Part shown: positions 12,559 through 26,000 of the stretch, piece after piece | Layout: each line of letters starts with the position of its first letter | Position numbering within the stretch: the stretch's first letter is position 1 | NCBI GenBank assembly: GCA_028023455.1 | Contig: JAQFVV010006215.1 | Coordinates: forward strand, 7,485,230 to 7,549,229 | Direction of reading: 5' to 3' | Length of the DNA: 64,000 nucleotides | DNA from: Epiperipatus broadwayi | Taxonomy: Eukaryota > Onychophora > Udeonychophora > Euonychophora > Peripatidae | Notes under the pieces: generated by a model | Seen by the model: the letters and a program-made list of their open reading frames with translations, nothing else | Told to the model about the DNA's origin: nothing | Database searches by the model: none | Made by a program: the position numbers and the translations under genes

Positions 12559-12647
12559 TGATTGATAAAGTGTTAAGAGAGTTGTAAATGGTATATGTTA
12601 AAGTAGAAATTAATACATAGGAAAAGGAAAAAGATTAAAATGAAATA

Positions 12648-13378
12648 AACAAATATGCCAAAAAAAAAAAAAAAGAATGCTAAAGAAAGAAAAAGAAGTG
12701 CTAACAAATATATGTTTTAATTTTAAAAATATTTCATGTTTCAGTCTAACTAACTTATGATCAAGAATTATAGTCTATACTTTAGAAAAAATATCTTTCA
12801 TATGTGGTGCATATGATTATTTTTAAATTAAAGTCATAGCAAACTTTTAGGTAAAGAAATAATTTCTCTAAATATTATTCTCATAATCTTTAAAGCTAGT
12901 TAGAAATTTGTAAAAGTTTAAAATTTTGCATAAGTTTTCCGACATCAGTGGATTATGGGTACTAACAGTAGAAGTTATAAAATTTGAATTTTTCTAAAGA
13001 CATTTAACAACTATTTCTAGATGATGACAATAGTCCAATATATAATTACAAGTTATATTATATATTATTTAACCTTTTAAAGCATTGAGAATGAAGACAA
13101 GTGGAAATTGTAGCAGAGATAAAAATAAGAAAATAGTAGTTAGAAAAACAAAAGTCCAACAGATAATAGGAAATTACAAATAAAATGGTATCCTCACAAA
13201 CTTTCATATAAACACTATATATTATAAATGTATATAAAACAAAAGTATGATTATTATTCTCAAAAATGATTTTAAACATAGGTGACATTATAATAAAAAT
13301 TATTATTTTTAAAATTTAATTATCTTCTGGAAATTTATTTAGTGCTAATAAATTATTGTTTGACGGACATATTTATAT
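12648..13378. other. AT-rich intergenic DNA, nothing recognised
   Basis: There is a poly-A tract at about 12660-12674 just after the inverted element. No further feature is seen; the ORF at 13058-13288 (minus) is low-complexity. Confidence 0.5.
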
Positions 13379-13741
13379 ATCATCATCATCATTTTCTACC
13401 ATTATAGTTTATTGCAAAATGAAAGTATTTCCAAGTTTGATTCAGTTTCTCTGATCTGCAGACAGTCTTTTCCATGTGATACTAATAAATTTCAATATTT
13501 CAAATATCTCTTTCAAAGTCTTTTATAATCTCTTGGAGTCCAGTTTAACTCTTGAACTATCCACCTGTTATCATTTCTTTTACCAATATGTCCAGCCCAA
13601 TTCCATTTCAGTATTTTCATTTTTTCAATGATGTTAATTTCTGTTTGTTCTATTACCTAAGTATTTTGCTTTTGATCCCTTCTTGTTACTCCTAATATAA
13701 TATTCCCATACTTCATTGAATAATCTGAAATCTCTATATTG
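13379..13741 (-). mobile_element. RTE-like 3' relic
   Basis: The stretch starting with CATCATCATCATTTT and running to CTCCTAATATAATATTCCCATAC matches the 3' end of the RTE-like copy at 15268-15610 with many substitutions and small indels. It covers the C-terminal coding region and the GAT-rich 3' end. It is 5'-truncated, as expected for incomplete reverse transcription, and is clearly older than the copies at 1 and 15268. Confidence 0.8.
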
Positions 13742-13904
13742 CAATTACATATATGGATATAAAACAAATACAGTTATTTGATTAAGCATCACCTGATTAT
13801 AATATTAAAAAAAAATATTTGTGTAGAGAAGGAATTGTATTTTGTTTTGTTTTTTATATATATTCTTATGCTACTTCCTTTAGTTAATTTATATATATTA
13901 AAAT

Positions 13905-14262
13905 GAAAATATAGGGATTTGAACTCAGACTTTTGAGCACCCACCAACTATCCACACTATCTCATACAACTGATATACATAACCACTTACATGAGAAAAG
14001 ATAAACAATCACCAATATACGTATTTCATGCTAAACCAGCATTCATCAGTTGATCCAGATTATCATCTCACACACACATATATAATCAGTGCTCAGTTTA
14101 TATTCAGATAGCAAATCCTCACGCTTTAATGGACAGGCTTCAGGCTACTCCACCCTCCAACTTTTTAGCCATCCATATCCTTGAAAATATTGATGATGGA
14201 AAGTCCAAATCCCATGCTGATGCCAATATTATTGCCACGCCCATGTTGACCTGAAGTCACTC
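13905..14262 (-). repeat. Hammerhead repeat family A, single copy
   Basis: It matches the arms of the inverted elements at 56 and 62 kb and the array at 39-40.7 kb. Landmarks are a degenerate head (GATTTGAACTCAGACTTTTGAG), the hammerhead (14012-14053), an ACATATATAATCAGTGCTCAG block and a CTTTAATGGACAGGCTTCA block. An A/T-rich tract precedes it at about 13850-13900. Confidence 0.75.
14012..14053 (-). ncRNA. Hammerhead-ribozyme-like motif, family A (core intact)
   Basis: Minus strand: helix I side UCAA, CUGAUGA, stem II UGCU/AGCA around loop GGUUU, GAAA, then the self-complementary AUACGUAU as helix III, A as H17, and UUGG closing helix I. All conserved core nucleotides are present. A self-complementary helix III like this is expected to pair better between two RNAs than within one. 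Confidence 0.72.
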
Positions 14263-14727
14263 TGACCCCTCTGGTTTTCAAATATTTATATATGAAAATG
14301 AACAATCTACTCTTCATGTCAATAAATAAATAAGATTTTTTTTCCTTCTAAGCAAAATGATATGCAAATTTGATTTTAAAAAAAAGAATTAAAACTGGGT
14401 TCAAGAAAGAAATTAAATTTTGGATATAAAAATCAGTTTTTCTTTTCTCTTAATCAAAAATGAATACTACTTCATTCAAATCCCAGGATTTTACCATGCC
14501 TCATGAATAAAAAGGAGTCTAATCTGGAACATTTTAAAATCATATTTTGGATAACTGCGGCTGAAATGAAGAAATAGGCGTGTTTAAAAGACAACTAGAA
14601 ATTACTAGACTATATTATCACAGTAAATGGAGAGTATTTTGTTTTGATGAGTCTTATATTTAAAATCTAATTCGCACTTTGTTTTAAATTTGAATTTGTA
14701 AATAAGCTTGTTATCCAGACCTAAAAG

Positions 14728-14762
14728 AGAGAGAAAGAGAGAGAGAGGGAGAGGGAGTGATG
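14728..14762. repeat. GA microsatellite
   Basis: An imperfect GA/GGGA tract on the plus strand in otherwise unremarkable AT-rich DNA. From 14763 to 15259 I see nothing recognisable; the ORF at 14992-15177 has no motif. Confidence 0.8.
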
Positions 14763-15259
14763 AATTTGTAATAACCTTTCTTTACTTGTTAAAATTATTT
14801 TTTAAAAAGAAAAAATATTTATTATATATCACATATGTATGTTAAGCTTATGAATTTTATATAAATTATTAATAAGAGGAAAGAGTAAAGAAGTAATGAT
14901 AATCATGTAAATGCAATGTAAACATATAAATTGTCTAAGTCACTAATAACAACGATGTAATTATTTTCATTAGTCTCATTCTTAGTTTAATTTGTATTTG
15001 ATTACTGAAATTGGATTTTATATAGATGGATTTATATATGCACTGTTGTTTGTTCAATGTTTAATAATTTGCATAAGTTCACATCTATATGGGAGAATAC
15101 ATTCCTATCTTTTTAATGAGTTAGGGATCTATCTCAAAATGAGTCATCCCTGTATAAATTGTAATTGTATTAATTAAATTTAAGTTTATATCAAAAGAAC
15201 TACTTATTATAATTATTATATAGAAGGTTTATTCAGTTAGGGTTAGGACCAAATACCAT

Positions 15260-18200
15260 CCCTTTATCATCATCAACAACCATTATCAATCCACTGCAGG
15301 ATGAAGGTCTCTCCAAGTTTAATCCATCTCCGATCTTTAGCTTCTCTTCTCCACAACACCTCTGCACATTTTCTTATTTCATCCATCCATCTCACATGTG
15401 GTCTCTTTCTGGGTCTTTTACAATCTCTTGGAATCCAGTTTAAAATTTCAATTGTCCATCTATTATCATCTCTTCTAGCAATATGTCCAGCCCAACTCCA
15501 TTTCAATCTTTTAATTTTTTCAATAAGGTCAGTAACACCTGTTTGTTGTCTTACCCATACATTGCATTTTCGATCTCTTCTTGTTACTCCCAACATACAT
15601 CGCTCCATACTCCTTTGAGTGGTCTGAAGTCTCTGTATTGCTCTTCTATTAAGTGTCCAAGTCTCAGATCCATAAGTAAGAACTGGTAAAACATATTTGT
15701 TAAAAACCATCCTTTTCAAACACATAGGCATATTTCCTTTTAGTATCAAGTTATTTCTACCAAAAGTAATCCAACCAAGTTTAATTCTATGATTAATTTC
15801 CTCCATTATGTTTCCATCTGTATTAATAATCTGACCAAGGTATTTGTAACTGTTAACTTCTTCTAATTCTTCATAATCAATCTTTATTTTCATATTTTGA
15901 GCAAATCGATTAAACATCACTTAGGCTTTTTAACATTTATCTTTAGTCCTACTTTTCTACTTCCATCTGCTAACTCCTGCAACATTTCCTGCAGCTCTGA
16001 AGCATTATTTGCAAAAACAACTACATCATCTGCAAAATCTAAATGACTTAAATATTCTCCATTTACTTTCACTCCTTTAGTTTCCCATTTTAATCCACAA
16101 AATACTTCTTACAGCACTGCTGTAAAGAGTTTTGGAGATATGGAGTCACCTTGTCTTACACCTTTCTCAATGTTGATTTTTCCAGTATCATTATGTAATC
16201 TAATTGTTGCTGTTGCATTTTTATAAATATTCTTTAAAATATGACAATATCCTGGATCTATACCTTGATGATCCAATGCTTTAATCACTGAAGAAATGTG
16301 TATAGAATCGAATGCCTTTTCATAATCTACAAATCCAAAACATAATGACAACTCATATTCGTTTGTCCTTTCTATGACTTCTCTCAATACCTGGATATGA
16401 TCTATTGTACTAAAACCACTTTTAAATCCAGCTTGTTCTCTTGGTTGGTGGAAATCCAAAGTTCTCTGTAGACGAGTTGTAATTATCTTGGTAAAAATTT
16501 TATATAAAACTGATAAAAGGCTGATAGGTCTGTAATTTCTAATATCTTCTTTATCACCTTTTTTAAATATTAATATTATTACTGCATTCTTCCAATCTTC
16601 CTGTACATCTTTATCATTTAGACATTTGGTATATAACTTTGCTAAAATTGTTTCTATTTCTTCACCTGCTTCTTTTAATATATCAATTATAATTCCATCA
16701 TTTCCTGGAGCCTTTCCTTTCTTCATACACTTAATTGCATGTCTCACTTCTTCATTTAAAATTCTGGGCAATTCAGAAGATGTAATAGATATAGGAGGTA
16801 CTTGTTCTTTATTACTATATAATTCTTGATAAAAATCTTCTACCAATTTCATGATGTCATCTCTCTTTTTAGTAATAATTCCATCTTTTTTTCTTATTGC
16901 AGATATAAATTTCCTACCAATACCAAAATGTTGTTTAACATTTTTGAGACTTTTATTTTTTTTCTACAGCTTTCCTTGCTATTTCACAGTTATACTTTCT
17001 TATATCATTTTCAACTCTTTTCCGTACCATTTTACAAAATTCTAGATATTCAATTCTTTTTAATACATCATTTTTGTATATCTTCATATTCCTTCTTTTC
17101 TTCATAAATTCTCTAGTCTCAGTAGAAATTTTATTAGTCAATTGCTGCTTTTTTCTACCAGCTATGTTTATTGCAGTTTTTAAAAGTGTATCAGTTATTT
17201 TCATATTAATTTCATTCAAATCTGAATCATGTTCAAAATCTCCTAACACGTGAAACCTATTTGTAAGTTCTAATTTAAATTCATTAGAATGTTTCTGAAG
17301 ATTAGGAATATCAACTGTAAATATTGTTTTTCTTAATAATTTTTGTCTTTCTAGTTTTACATTAACACGTAACTTACACCTTACTAATCGATGATCACTT
17401 CCTGTGTTAAATTTATTAAGAACATTACAATCTTGAAATATGTATTTCCTGTTAGTCAAAATATAATCCAATTCTGCTGTACCTTCATTTAGATGCTTCC
17501 ATGTCCATTTCCTTTTAACATTTTTTTCAAAAAATGAATTCATAATATAAAGTTTTTCTTTTTCTGCAAACTCCACAAGTCTATGTCCTCTCTCATTTCT
17601 ATTACCATAACCAAAATTACCTACAGCACTTTCATCTTTTATTTGTTTACCAATTCTAGCATTAAAGTCTCCCATAACAATTTTAAAATGTTGTTTACTT
17701 TGATCAAAAGCCTTTTGTACATCCATATAAAAATCTTCTACTACTTCATCACTATGAGAACTTGTTGGGGCATAAACCTGAATTATCTACATTTGGTATC
17801 TGCTATTAAGTTGTATAACTAATCTTGCCGCTCTGTCCGATACACCATCAATCTCCACAATATTGTTCTTCCACTTTTTATTTATAATGAATCCTACTCC
17901 ACTTGTATTTCCAATATGTGTGCCTTTATAATAGAGTATATGTCCACTTTTTAAATCAATTGTTTCTTCTCCTTTTCTTCTAACTTCACAAAGTCCAATA
18001 ATGTCCCATTTAATATAAGACAGTTCTTCTAATTCTTGCAATCTTCCTTCACTTGAAAGTGATCTGCAGTTGTAAGTACCTAAATAAAAAGTCGTCATCA
18101 AATGGCAGCGTGGGTCCGCAATCAGGGGATTCTTAGCACCCTCCGCCTTCGGCCACCAACCGCTGCCTTGGTTAGTGACTTTACAGCCTTCTGGGAATAA

Positions 18201-18559
18201 GGGCCATGCTTTATTTTTGTCTGTCATAATTGTATATATGTATTGAAAAAATATTTATCATTTACACAAACATTCATTCTGCCTTATCAGGCACTGAGAA
18301 GAAAGACCATGGTGTTTCTTGATCTTAAACTCAGAGGTAAAAAGCCAATAAACTCACCACACTGGCTAATGCATGTTGGTGAGCAGCCCATCCATGTTCG
18401 TATACTATATGAATAATCACATAGAAATAACAGCTGCAACGACAAGAACATATGGAGTGGACATTAGGAATTTGCCCTGCTCGGTTCCTTTAAGGCCTCC
18501 AAGAGGAATCAAAGGGTCTCCTTTCAGTTAATAGCAAACTCCTTTCTGCAGCCCTTTAT
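15260..18559 (-). mobile_element. RTE-like non-LTR retrotransposon, copy 2, near full length with target-site duplication
   Basis: CCCTTTAT occurs at 15260-15267 and 18552-18559, an 8-bp target duplication around an element of about 3.28 kb (15268-18551) on the minus strand. The order along the element is: 5' untranslated region of about 320 nt, one long ORF (broken), a stop codon, then almost immediately a GATGATGATAA-type 3' end. Short 3' ends of simple repeats and a single ORF are RTE traits. The 2.38 kb that overlaps copy 1 is nearly identical, so both insertions are recent relative to the decayed copies at 13379, 37862 and 63277. Confidence 0.92.
15273..18227 (-). pseudogene. RTE-like endonuclease/reverse transcriptase, about 985 codons, broken
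   Basis: The ATG at 18227 opens an APE endonuclease (TYNCRSLSSE, LCEVRRKGEE, VGFIINKKW, MGDFNARIG, SDHRLV). The reverse transcriptase follows (GNDGI, NYRPISLLSVLYK, QAGFKSGFST, VDYEKAFDS, GVRQGDSISP, then the catalytic FADDVVVFA at about 16010-16036 and YKYLGQI). The C-terminal region includes LTYGSETWTL and WAGHIARRDDNRW, shared with insect and other animal RTE proteins. Lesions: a CAG-to-TAG stop at about 17788 (copy 1 keeps Q), a frameshift in a T-run near 16955, a GAA-to-TAA stop at 16109-16111 just after FTAVL, and a frameshift near 15925. The normal stop is TGA at 15273-15275. Confidence 0.9.
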
Positions 18560-21500
18560 AGTTATTATTAAATAAGTGGTTATGTTTAGGAATTTGATCT
18601 CTATTCCATATAGAGTATATGTATGTGTAAGTAGCAGAAGACACATGAGTCAAAGAAATGTTTATAGTCATGTATTTATACATGCATATAATTATATTTA
18701 AGTTTATTGAAAACAAGACTCAAGATATGGTGAAGGTGTTATATTATCTATGAATATATTAATGATGTGATGATAGGATTTTGTTAAAGAAATAAATTGC
18801 ATATCAATTAATGATTATACTTTATAAATAAATTACTGTTGCTTGATTTGTTAATTTTATTAAAATGAAATAAGTTGTATATCAATTAATAAATGTACTT
18901 GTAAATAAATTATTATTATATCATTTGTTATTGGATTTATGTAAGATTGCATGATCTACCATCATTCATTGGGAATAACTTATGTTCTCCACAATTTAGC
19001 TCAGGATTACAAATGGGGCTATTTAATGGTTACATTATTTTATTGAATAAAATATTGTTTTAGATATGCATGTGTTAACTTATCTTGTGATACGTAAAGT
19101 CAGGTGGTGTCCATATAATTTATGTAAATAAATGGAGAAAATGTAAAATTGTGAAATATGATAGTCTGACCATTACAATATATATATATTTGTTTCAATA
19201 TATATATATACTATAACCTAAACGAAAACGCACTAATAGAAAACACCCATCTTGGGTGCAGACAGCCTCAGGACTGACAGCAATGGGATAGCATATTAAT
19301 AACAATTGCCAGGGTGCCAAATTGCAACCTTAATGAAACTTACTTATGCCAATCATTATTTATCAATAATTTACACAATAATTTGCAATAATATCTAATG
19401 AATGGCCCATCCTCATCCTCCCAATCCATCCCTCCACCACACTCGCATTCATAGGTCATCTGTACTACTATTTCATTTCATTCTAAAATTTTCCATCTTG
19501 CTAGCTTTTTTTTTCACTATGATAATCTTTCCTCAGGGCTTCATAATAGTAAAGCATGAAAGTCTATATAATCTGTTATGAATTATTGGTGATAAATAAA
19601 TACTATTCCAGTAACTACATCCATAGTTGACCTTGATTGAATCTAATGTAGCCAATGTCTACTTACTCTAAATTTCCAATAATTAAGATTAAGTTTCTAA
19701 ATATAAATTTTGAAAATAACATATTATAAACACTTTGTAAATTACTGAAAAGCTAAAATTAATAACTGAGATGAAACTATAAGTTTATTATTAGTAAGCT
19801 TCTATTTTATGGACTTAGCGCTTTCGGGGCCTGGGAAGGTATTTGAATACAGTGAATGGATAAAGGATTTTATGTCCACCCACACTGCACTCTATATCAT
19901 ACAATAATCCTACCACATATTATAAATCTTTAATCCAAATGTGCGGAATTATTCTATTAACATTCTTCAATTGTGAATTGAATTCTGCAGTGTTCAAATA
20001 ATTTTATAAAATAATCTTTTAAATAAATTTTACCTGGTATAGTTTAAGAAAGTAAATCATACTTCAAATTTAAGTGATGGTCTATCAGTGCATGATTAGG
20101 ATTTCTAGAATTTATTGGACCACAAAACAGTGAGATGTAGACAAAAGTTTATTTTAAAACAACAATTTTATTAACAAAGATAAACTTTAAAAAAAATCTA
20201 CATTATTTACAAGGTTCCTCATAGTTTTCCTCTGTTCTTCAACTGTACATAAAAAAAATTATATAAATAAATAGCAAATTTTGCTACATTATAAATAACA
20301 AATATTATTTAATTCTTACTGAAGTGGGGTTTACAATTGCTATGGAATAGAAAAATGATTATACTATTTACTTTAACAATTCTTAATATTGAGATATAAT
20401 AAATATCAAATTTCTCCCTATAGTTTTATGATTTCCAATAAATGATTTATTTTATGATTACACATATTATTTATGAAGATAACTCTTCATATAATAAGGA
20501 GCTAGTAATTTACATTAATTAGTTCAACTTAATATGCCTCAACTATATGCTTTAAATTGGAGATATTTTATGCATAGCTTACCCTCGTATTAATTAAACT
20601 TCTATTTAAGTGTTTAAGAATCGGTATTCAGATTGATCATTCTCTTACATGCATACAATCATATACTAATGTCCTACAATAATAATACTTTAGTTGGCTT
20701 ACCGTTTCAGCGAAGTTCTCAACTGGTTGTAAATATAACTTTGGATACATACTGCTTATTATTGTTACTTCCCATGTTTTTAATTCTTAAATTCAATATT
20801 TAACTTAATCATTATTCTTAGCTCTTATCAGTGAAATAAAGCATTTAAATAATGCAATGCCTCAGCACAATAAATTGCACATTTAATCCACACTCATTAA
20901 GAAACATCGACCCTGTAAACAACATTCATAACTTATACTTTTCTGCACTCTAAATAATGTAGTCCCATAAGGGAATGAAGTCAGCATTAACATGAGGGTT
21001 GGTAAAGACCTGAATAAGAGAAAATATATTTTCATTAAGGCTAAGGTATGCTAGGATTCATCGCTAGTCATACAGGGATACATGGGTATGCCCAATACAC
21101 CCTGGCTATCAATAAAGAAATCATCTTATGGTGTAGAAATAACAAAGTGGGAAACTCATCCACTACTTTTAAATACTTCATAAAATTTTATTAAATATCT
21201 TAGTGAGTGAGCTAAGCTACAACTTCACTAGCTAGGTGGTGCTTCTTTAACCAACCATGTAAACAAGGGTCTCACACTAATTTGTACACATATATAAAAT
21301 TTTACACTTAAACTACCTCCATGAAATATTGCACTGACACATGAGCCAATAATTTTCTAAACATAAATCAGCTTACATCTAACTTAATTTAACTTTAATG
21401 ATAATAATAATAAAAATAAATGCATATCATTTGCAAAATCATCTTTCTTCACTTTTGGAACATAGTTATTGCATTTTATCACAACATGGATTCCATTTTA

Positions 21501-22800
21501 AAATATAATATCTATAAGGATAAATAATTAATTATAATACCTGATCTTTTAAAAACACTTCGTATAATAAACGTTATTTATATCTCTCACTCTTTTAATT
21601 AAGGGTAAAGCATCAATTTAATAATTGAATAAGATATACTTCAAAAATTTTATACTAACTCAACTAAGAAAAACTTTAATATAAGTTAAATTCAAACTTA
21701 AGCATATGATTAACTCTTTTGCTTATCTATTTAAATTTAATATTAGAAAAATAATAATAACAAGTAATAAAATTATACTTAAACAGTCCTCCTAAATCAT
21801 CCTCCAAATCTTACTTATATTGCTGTAGCTGCAAATCTCATTTAGTTTTGTGTTTTATTTTGTTTTGTTTTGGGTGCACACATATTGAATTACGTTATCC
21901 ATTGGGAAACTTTAATAACTTTTAGTCAATTAATCCTTGAGGTTTATTATCTCTGTTAGAAGTTTAGCACATAATCCATTTTTCTTTTTAAATGTGTAAA
22001 AATATTAATCCAAGGTCTTTATTTTTTATGAAATAATTTTTAGATATTAGTAATCCTTACAATTGAACACAATAATTTTTCATTTAATATTAAATTCTTT
22101 ATTCATTTTGGGTTCTTTGCATTAGATTACATTTCATAGGAAGATAACCAGCTTTCTGTTTAGACATATACATTGGTTTAATGTAGCTTCACTGAAAGAA
22201 GTCCATTGATCCACATATTTCTCCATAAATTCCCAAAATATTCCTTTAATTTTATTATAGGTTGGTAGCATTTTTAGTTAGTTAATAATTATATTTCCTT
22301 TCCTTTATTAGTCATTTATTTTTCATTGACAAATGGTTACTTTAATTCACAACGATACCGTAAGTATTCCAAATGGGATTTAACATATAACATTAACATT
22401 GGAATTCAGTTCCACTTTTTTTTTTAAAATAAAATTAAAAATTATATTTTTTTAGAATTTTTGATAATACAAATAATTATATCCATTCTGCTAAATGTGT
22501 GTGTATATTTATGTATACACAAAATACATATATTAGTTACATAGTATTATAAATGATATAATGGTAAACTAAATGTATGTGCATGGATGTCAATGGCATT
22601 CACAATATTTTATAAAAGCATTAGTTTAATTAAATAGTTTAATTAGTGGAAAAACTATAAACTAACTTATCAAGAAAGTTAGATGAATTCGAGCAAAGGA
22701 TTAAGATAAAGTAAACAAAACCATTGCAACTCTGGATGTTAAGTTCCTGATCAGATTTAATAATAATGGAAACATTGCTTAAAATAGACAATGCTAAGGT
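18560..22800. other. AT-rich intergenic DNA, little recognised
   Basis: A TA/CAATATATATA tract lies at 19176-19214, followed by a less AT-rich stretch to about 19330 containing a short hairpin (CACCCATCTTGGGTG). No ORF over about 62 codons and no RNA gene is visible. A TTTTG-repeated run is at 21845-21870. Confidence 0.5.
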
Positions 22801-22819
22801 TATTGCATGATCTGATCAG

Positions 22820-23045
22820 GGATCAAATAAAGTAACTCAAGAGATGACCACCCCATGGACAGCGGATGACCAATCAAGGGAGTCTACACTAAAAATGAGA
22901 GGATGAAACAGATTTAGAATAGAACTGAGACAGCACACTTGCTGAGTGAAGCTCTTGAAAGGCAGATGTGCCATTTCCTCAGGTGCTGCAATCAGTTCCT
23001 TCCTACACTTAGCCTTGCAGAGAGATTTGCCTCCAGACATTCAAA
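22820..23045. other. Small GC-richer island, unidentified
   Basis: This block is noticeably less AT-rich than its flanks and holds a 67-codon minus-strand ORF (23040-22837) with several cysteines. I recognise no domain. Flanking TGATCAG-containing sequences at about 22750 and 22812 form a short inverted repeat. It could be a decayed exon or part of an unrecognised element. From 23046 to 24580 the DNA is again AT-rich with nothing recognised. Confidence 0.3.
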
Positions 23046-26000
23046 AGTAAACCTAGGAACTGTATAACAGGTCATATTGATCTTATTATTATTTGTTATG
23101 CATTCGGATCCTTAGTGTTATTTATATAGCATGTGTATATAATAGTCATATATTTGTATATATTAAACAAGATTGATTATCTCCTTATAACTCTGTAAAT
23201 AAATTCTTATTACTTAAATTTACTTACCGTGCCACTTCATTAATTAGTAATTATTTGTGTTATTTATATTTGCAATACAGCAGGCAGTAGAATGCCACTG
23301 GACACAGCACATTCATTTTAATAAGTACAAGTTTAAAATACAGATTCATAAAATGCAGTGTTTCCTCAATTTTCCTTAAGGTAAATTTTCTCTGTGGTTT
23401 AAGCTTCATTGTTTGCTGATTGCCAAAATTGCTTACAGTTATATGGAAAGAAATCATGAAAATTGGTTAACTTCAGGAGAAACAAGTACATGCCTAATAA
23501 GAAAATTTACTCACTGATCATTTCTTACAATATTAATAATTTTTTGACGAAGTTTCTCATTCAGAAAAAGAAACAGAAAAAAAAATAAGACTTAAAATTT
23601 TAGTATTAAAAATTGATAATTTAACCTGACAAGGTTCCTCTAGATAGACTGATGATGAAGAGAGCCCTTCTTAAGGACAGGTTGATTTTTTATATTGTCT
23701 GGATCCCCCCTTCAATTCCTGAATGATTGACCTATCAATCTAATTGTATCTAAATTTTGACTGGTTGATTACTATTGTTTTACAAATTATTTATTCACAA
23801 TTTTATAAAATCATGTGGTTTTGTTAAAAATTTTCCCACTCATGGAACCCTCTGAAAGAATAAAAATGGACATTTTTAATAAGAAATAAATAACATATAG
23901 CAACCTAACTTTAAACCCAGGATTTTGAATGGGAATTGGCTACTATGAACGAGATAGTGAAACAAAATAATACTTCTTTAAAAGAGCTTTCCATCGAGGT
24001 TCCACACTATTTCTATTGATTATTAATTAATTCTATAATTAAAATTTTTAATAAATTTTACACATATGCACACACACACAAAATTCTATTTAAACTGATT
24101 GCTTAATACTTTTATTGATTCTTGATCTTTTTCTTAGATAATTTGCTTTAATAAATTATAGCATTATACAGTAATTCACTGTTATAAAAAGTACAATTTT
24201 TACCAGTCACTCTCATGAAGTTAACTTTATAAATTCTAACCTCCCTTTTTTCTTTTTCTCTCTAAACTATTAATAATAATAATTTGTAAAATATTTTTAA
24301 CAGATAAATTCTCTACTATGACTGTTTCTAATTTAATAAAACTTTACTAAATTGATACCAAAATAAAATAATCTTTGTTTATAAAACTTTATGAATGAAT
24401 TTTGTTTGTGTGCTAAGTAATTTATGTAAATCTTTTCAAACTTTTATTTTGATTTGAACTTAGTACCATGTAGAAAGCTTATATATTACCATAAAATACA
24501 TCTCATGAGGAAATTTTTAATAAACACTGTCATAAATAATTTGGCTTAAAAATTAATGGAGCTTTGGTCAAAACCAACGGCTACAATATATATATATATA
24601 TTGTAACATACAAAAGTGAGAGTTAATCAACACAGCCAAACAAAAACAATAGCAATGACTAATCCCAAAGTAAGGCTAACTCTGATGCTGCTTTAAGATA
24701 GTCAAAAGTAAAGCATCTAATTATGAGAGTTCAAATACTCTCTATAGTAAAGGTTACACAAAGTTAGGTTATTTCAAAATGTTCTTAATCAATTAAATCT
24801 TTCTTAAAGCAAATTGGTTCTTACAAGCAAAATAAAGCTTTGCTTAAGTAATCAGATCTTATATACAATATAAAATTTTCTTAAACCAATTAAATCTCAA
24901 GTAAAATAAAGCTTTCTAAAATAATTCAGATCTCAGGCTTTTTGCTTCAATACAATTTTATTCTTCTTTTAATTTCTTATACCATCAATGAATGGTATCC
25001 TAGTGACAATGTCAATAATAAGATATGATCTTATCTTTAAAATGATATCTCAGTAGATCAAATAACTATTAATTTAAAAATCAATCATGAAAATTAAAAT
25101 AATTATAGTATGCTAGGATTATTACATTTGTGATAATATGAGTAGGAAAGGGGTTATTGTATAATCTTCAAGATAGAATAAAGTGATCTTATCCATGGAT
25201 GTTATCTTAACATCAGCAATATAATATTTAATTAAGTGACTTTTATCATATTTTTCTTGTACTTCTATGCTCTTATATTATAATGATAAAATAAAATATA
25301 TGTGGCTTTTGTGGATTTCTAAGAATCCAAATGATGATTAGAGGAATATAAATTTAAGGATTAATAATTAAAACAATATTTATTAACATTAATAAGTATG
25401 ACAAATGTAATCATTAAATTACTTTAATACAATTATAAATTATAATGATCCAAGTAAAGTAAAATAAAATTGTAAGTTACAATTAAAAATAATAAAATCA
25501 AAATCTTGATATGATTTCCTATGATTTCATAAAGTTCTCACATTTTAATGATCTCACTTTCAGTTGGCTAAGTCCTTGTAGGGAATGTATTTAATAGTTC
25601 TAATAAATCTAAATCTTACCATCCTTGTGACATGATAAATTTGGAAGAAGATGTATACATTTTAGAGCCACATAAATAATTATAAATTTAATAATAAAAT
25701 ATTTTATTGAGGTTTTAAAAACACATTGGATATGCAAACTGAACATATCAACATATTGAAACTACTCTAATCTTATCAAGAGTACAAATAAAGGCATATT
25801 TGGAATCACACTTAATCTTCAAAATATTTCATAAACCTGAATAAAGACATGATTGACATTACACATGACTTTACAACATTTAAGAGCAAAATAAAGGCAT
25901 GGTTGGTACCACATATGGCATTTAAGTAAATCACACCAAGTCAACAGATTTAAAAAATAGGCAAAATGAAATGTTGGAATAAACTTTCAATAAACACTTC

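Larger units (their letters stand above)
11211..12647. mobile_element. Long inverted-repeat element with hammerhead motifs and 14-bp direct repeats
   Basis: ATTAAAATGAAATA occurs at 11211-11224 and 12634-12647. Inside, a left arm (about 11231-11873) and a right arm (about 11963-12593) are inverted copies of each other with moderate divergence, separated by about 89 nt. A one-sided tail of about 40 nt (12594-12633) follows the right arm. Each arm carries a hammerhead-like core near its outer end. There is no reverse transcriptase between the arms; the 73-codon ORF at 12366-12587 only overlaps the arm. Short direct repeats of this length fit target-primed reverse transcription. Inverted terminal repeats with hammerheads are known in Penelope-like elements, so this may be an RT-less derivative. 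Confidence 0.8.

Noticed and set aside
15301-15689. Plus-strand ORFs at 15301-15618 and 15483-15689
   Set aside because: They are antisense to the C-terminal coding region of the RTE-like copy.
23640-23690. CUGAUGA near 23648 as another hammerhead
   Set aside because: No GAAA follows at a suitable distance and no stem II can form.
24584-24606. Perfect inverted repeat TACA(TA)nTGTA
   Set aside because: It is a trivial result of the TA microsatellite plus two short ends, and was used only as boundary evidence for the adjacent segments.
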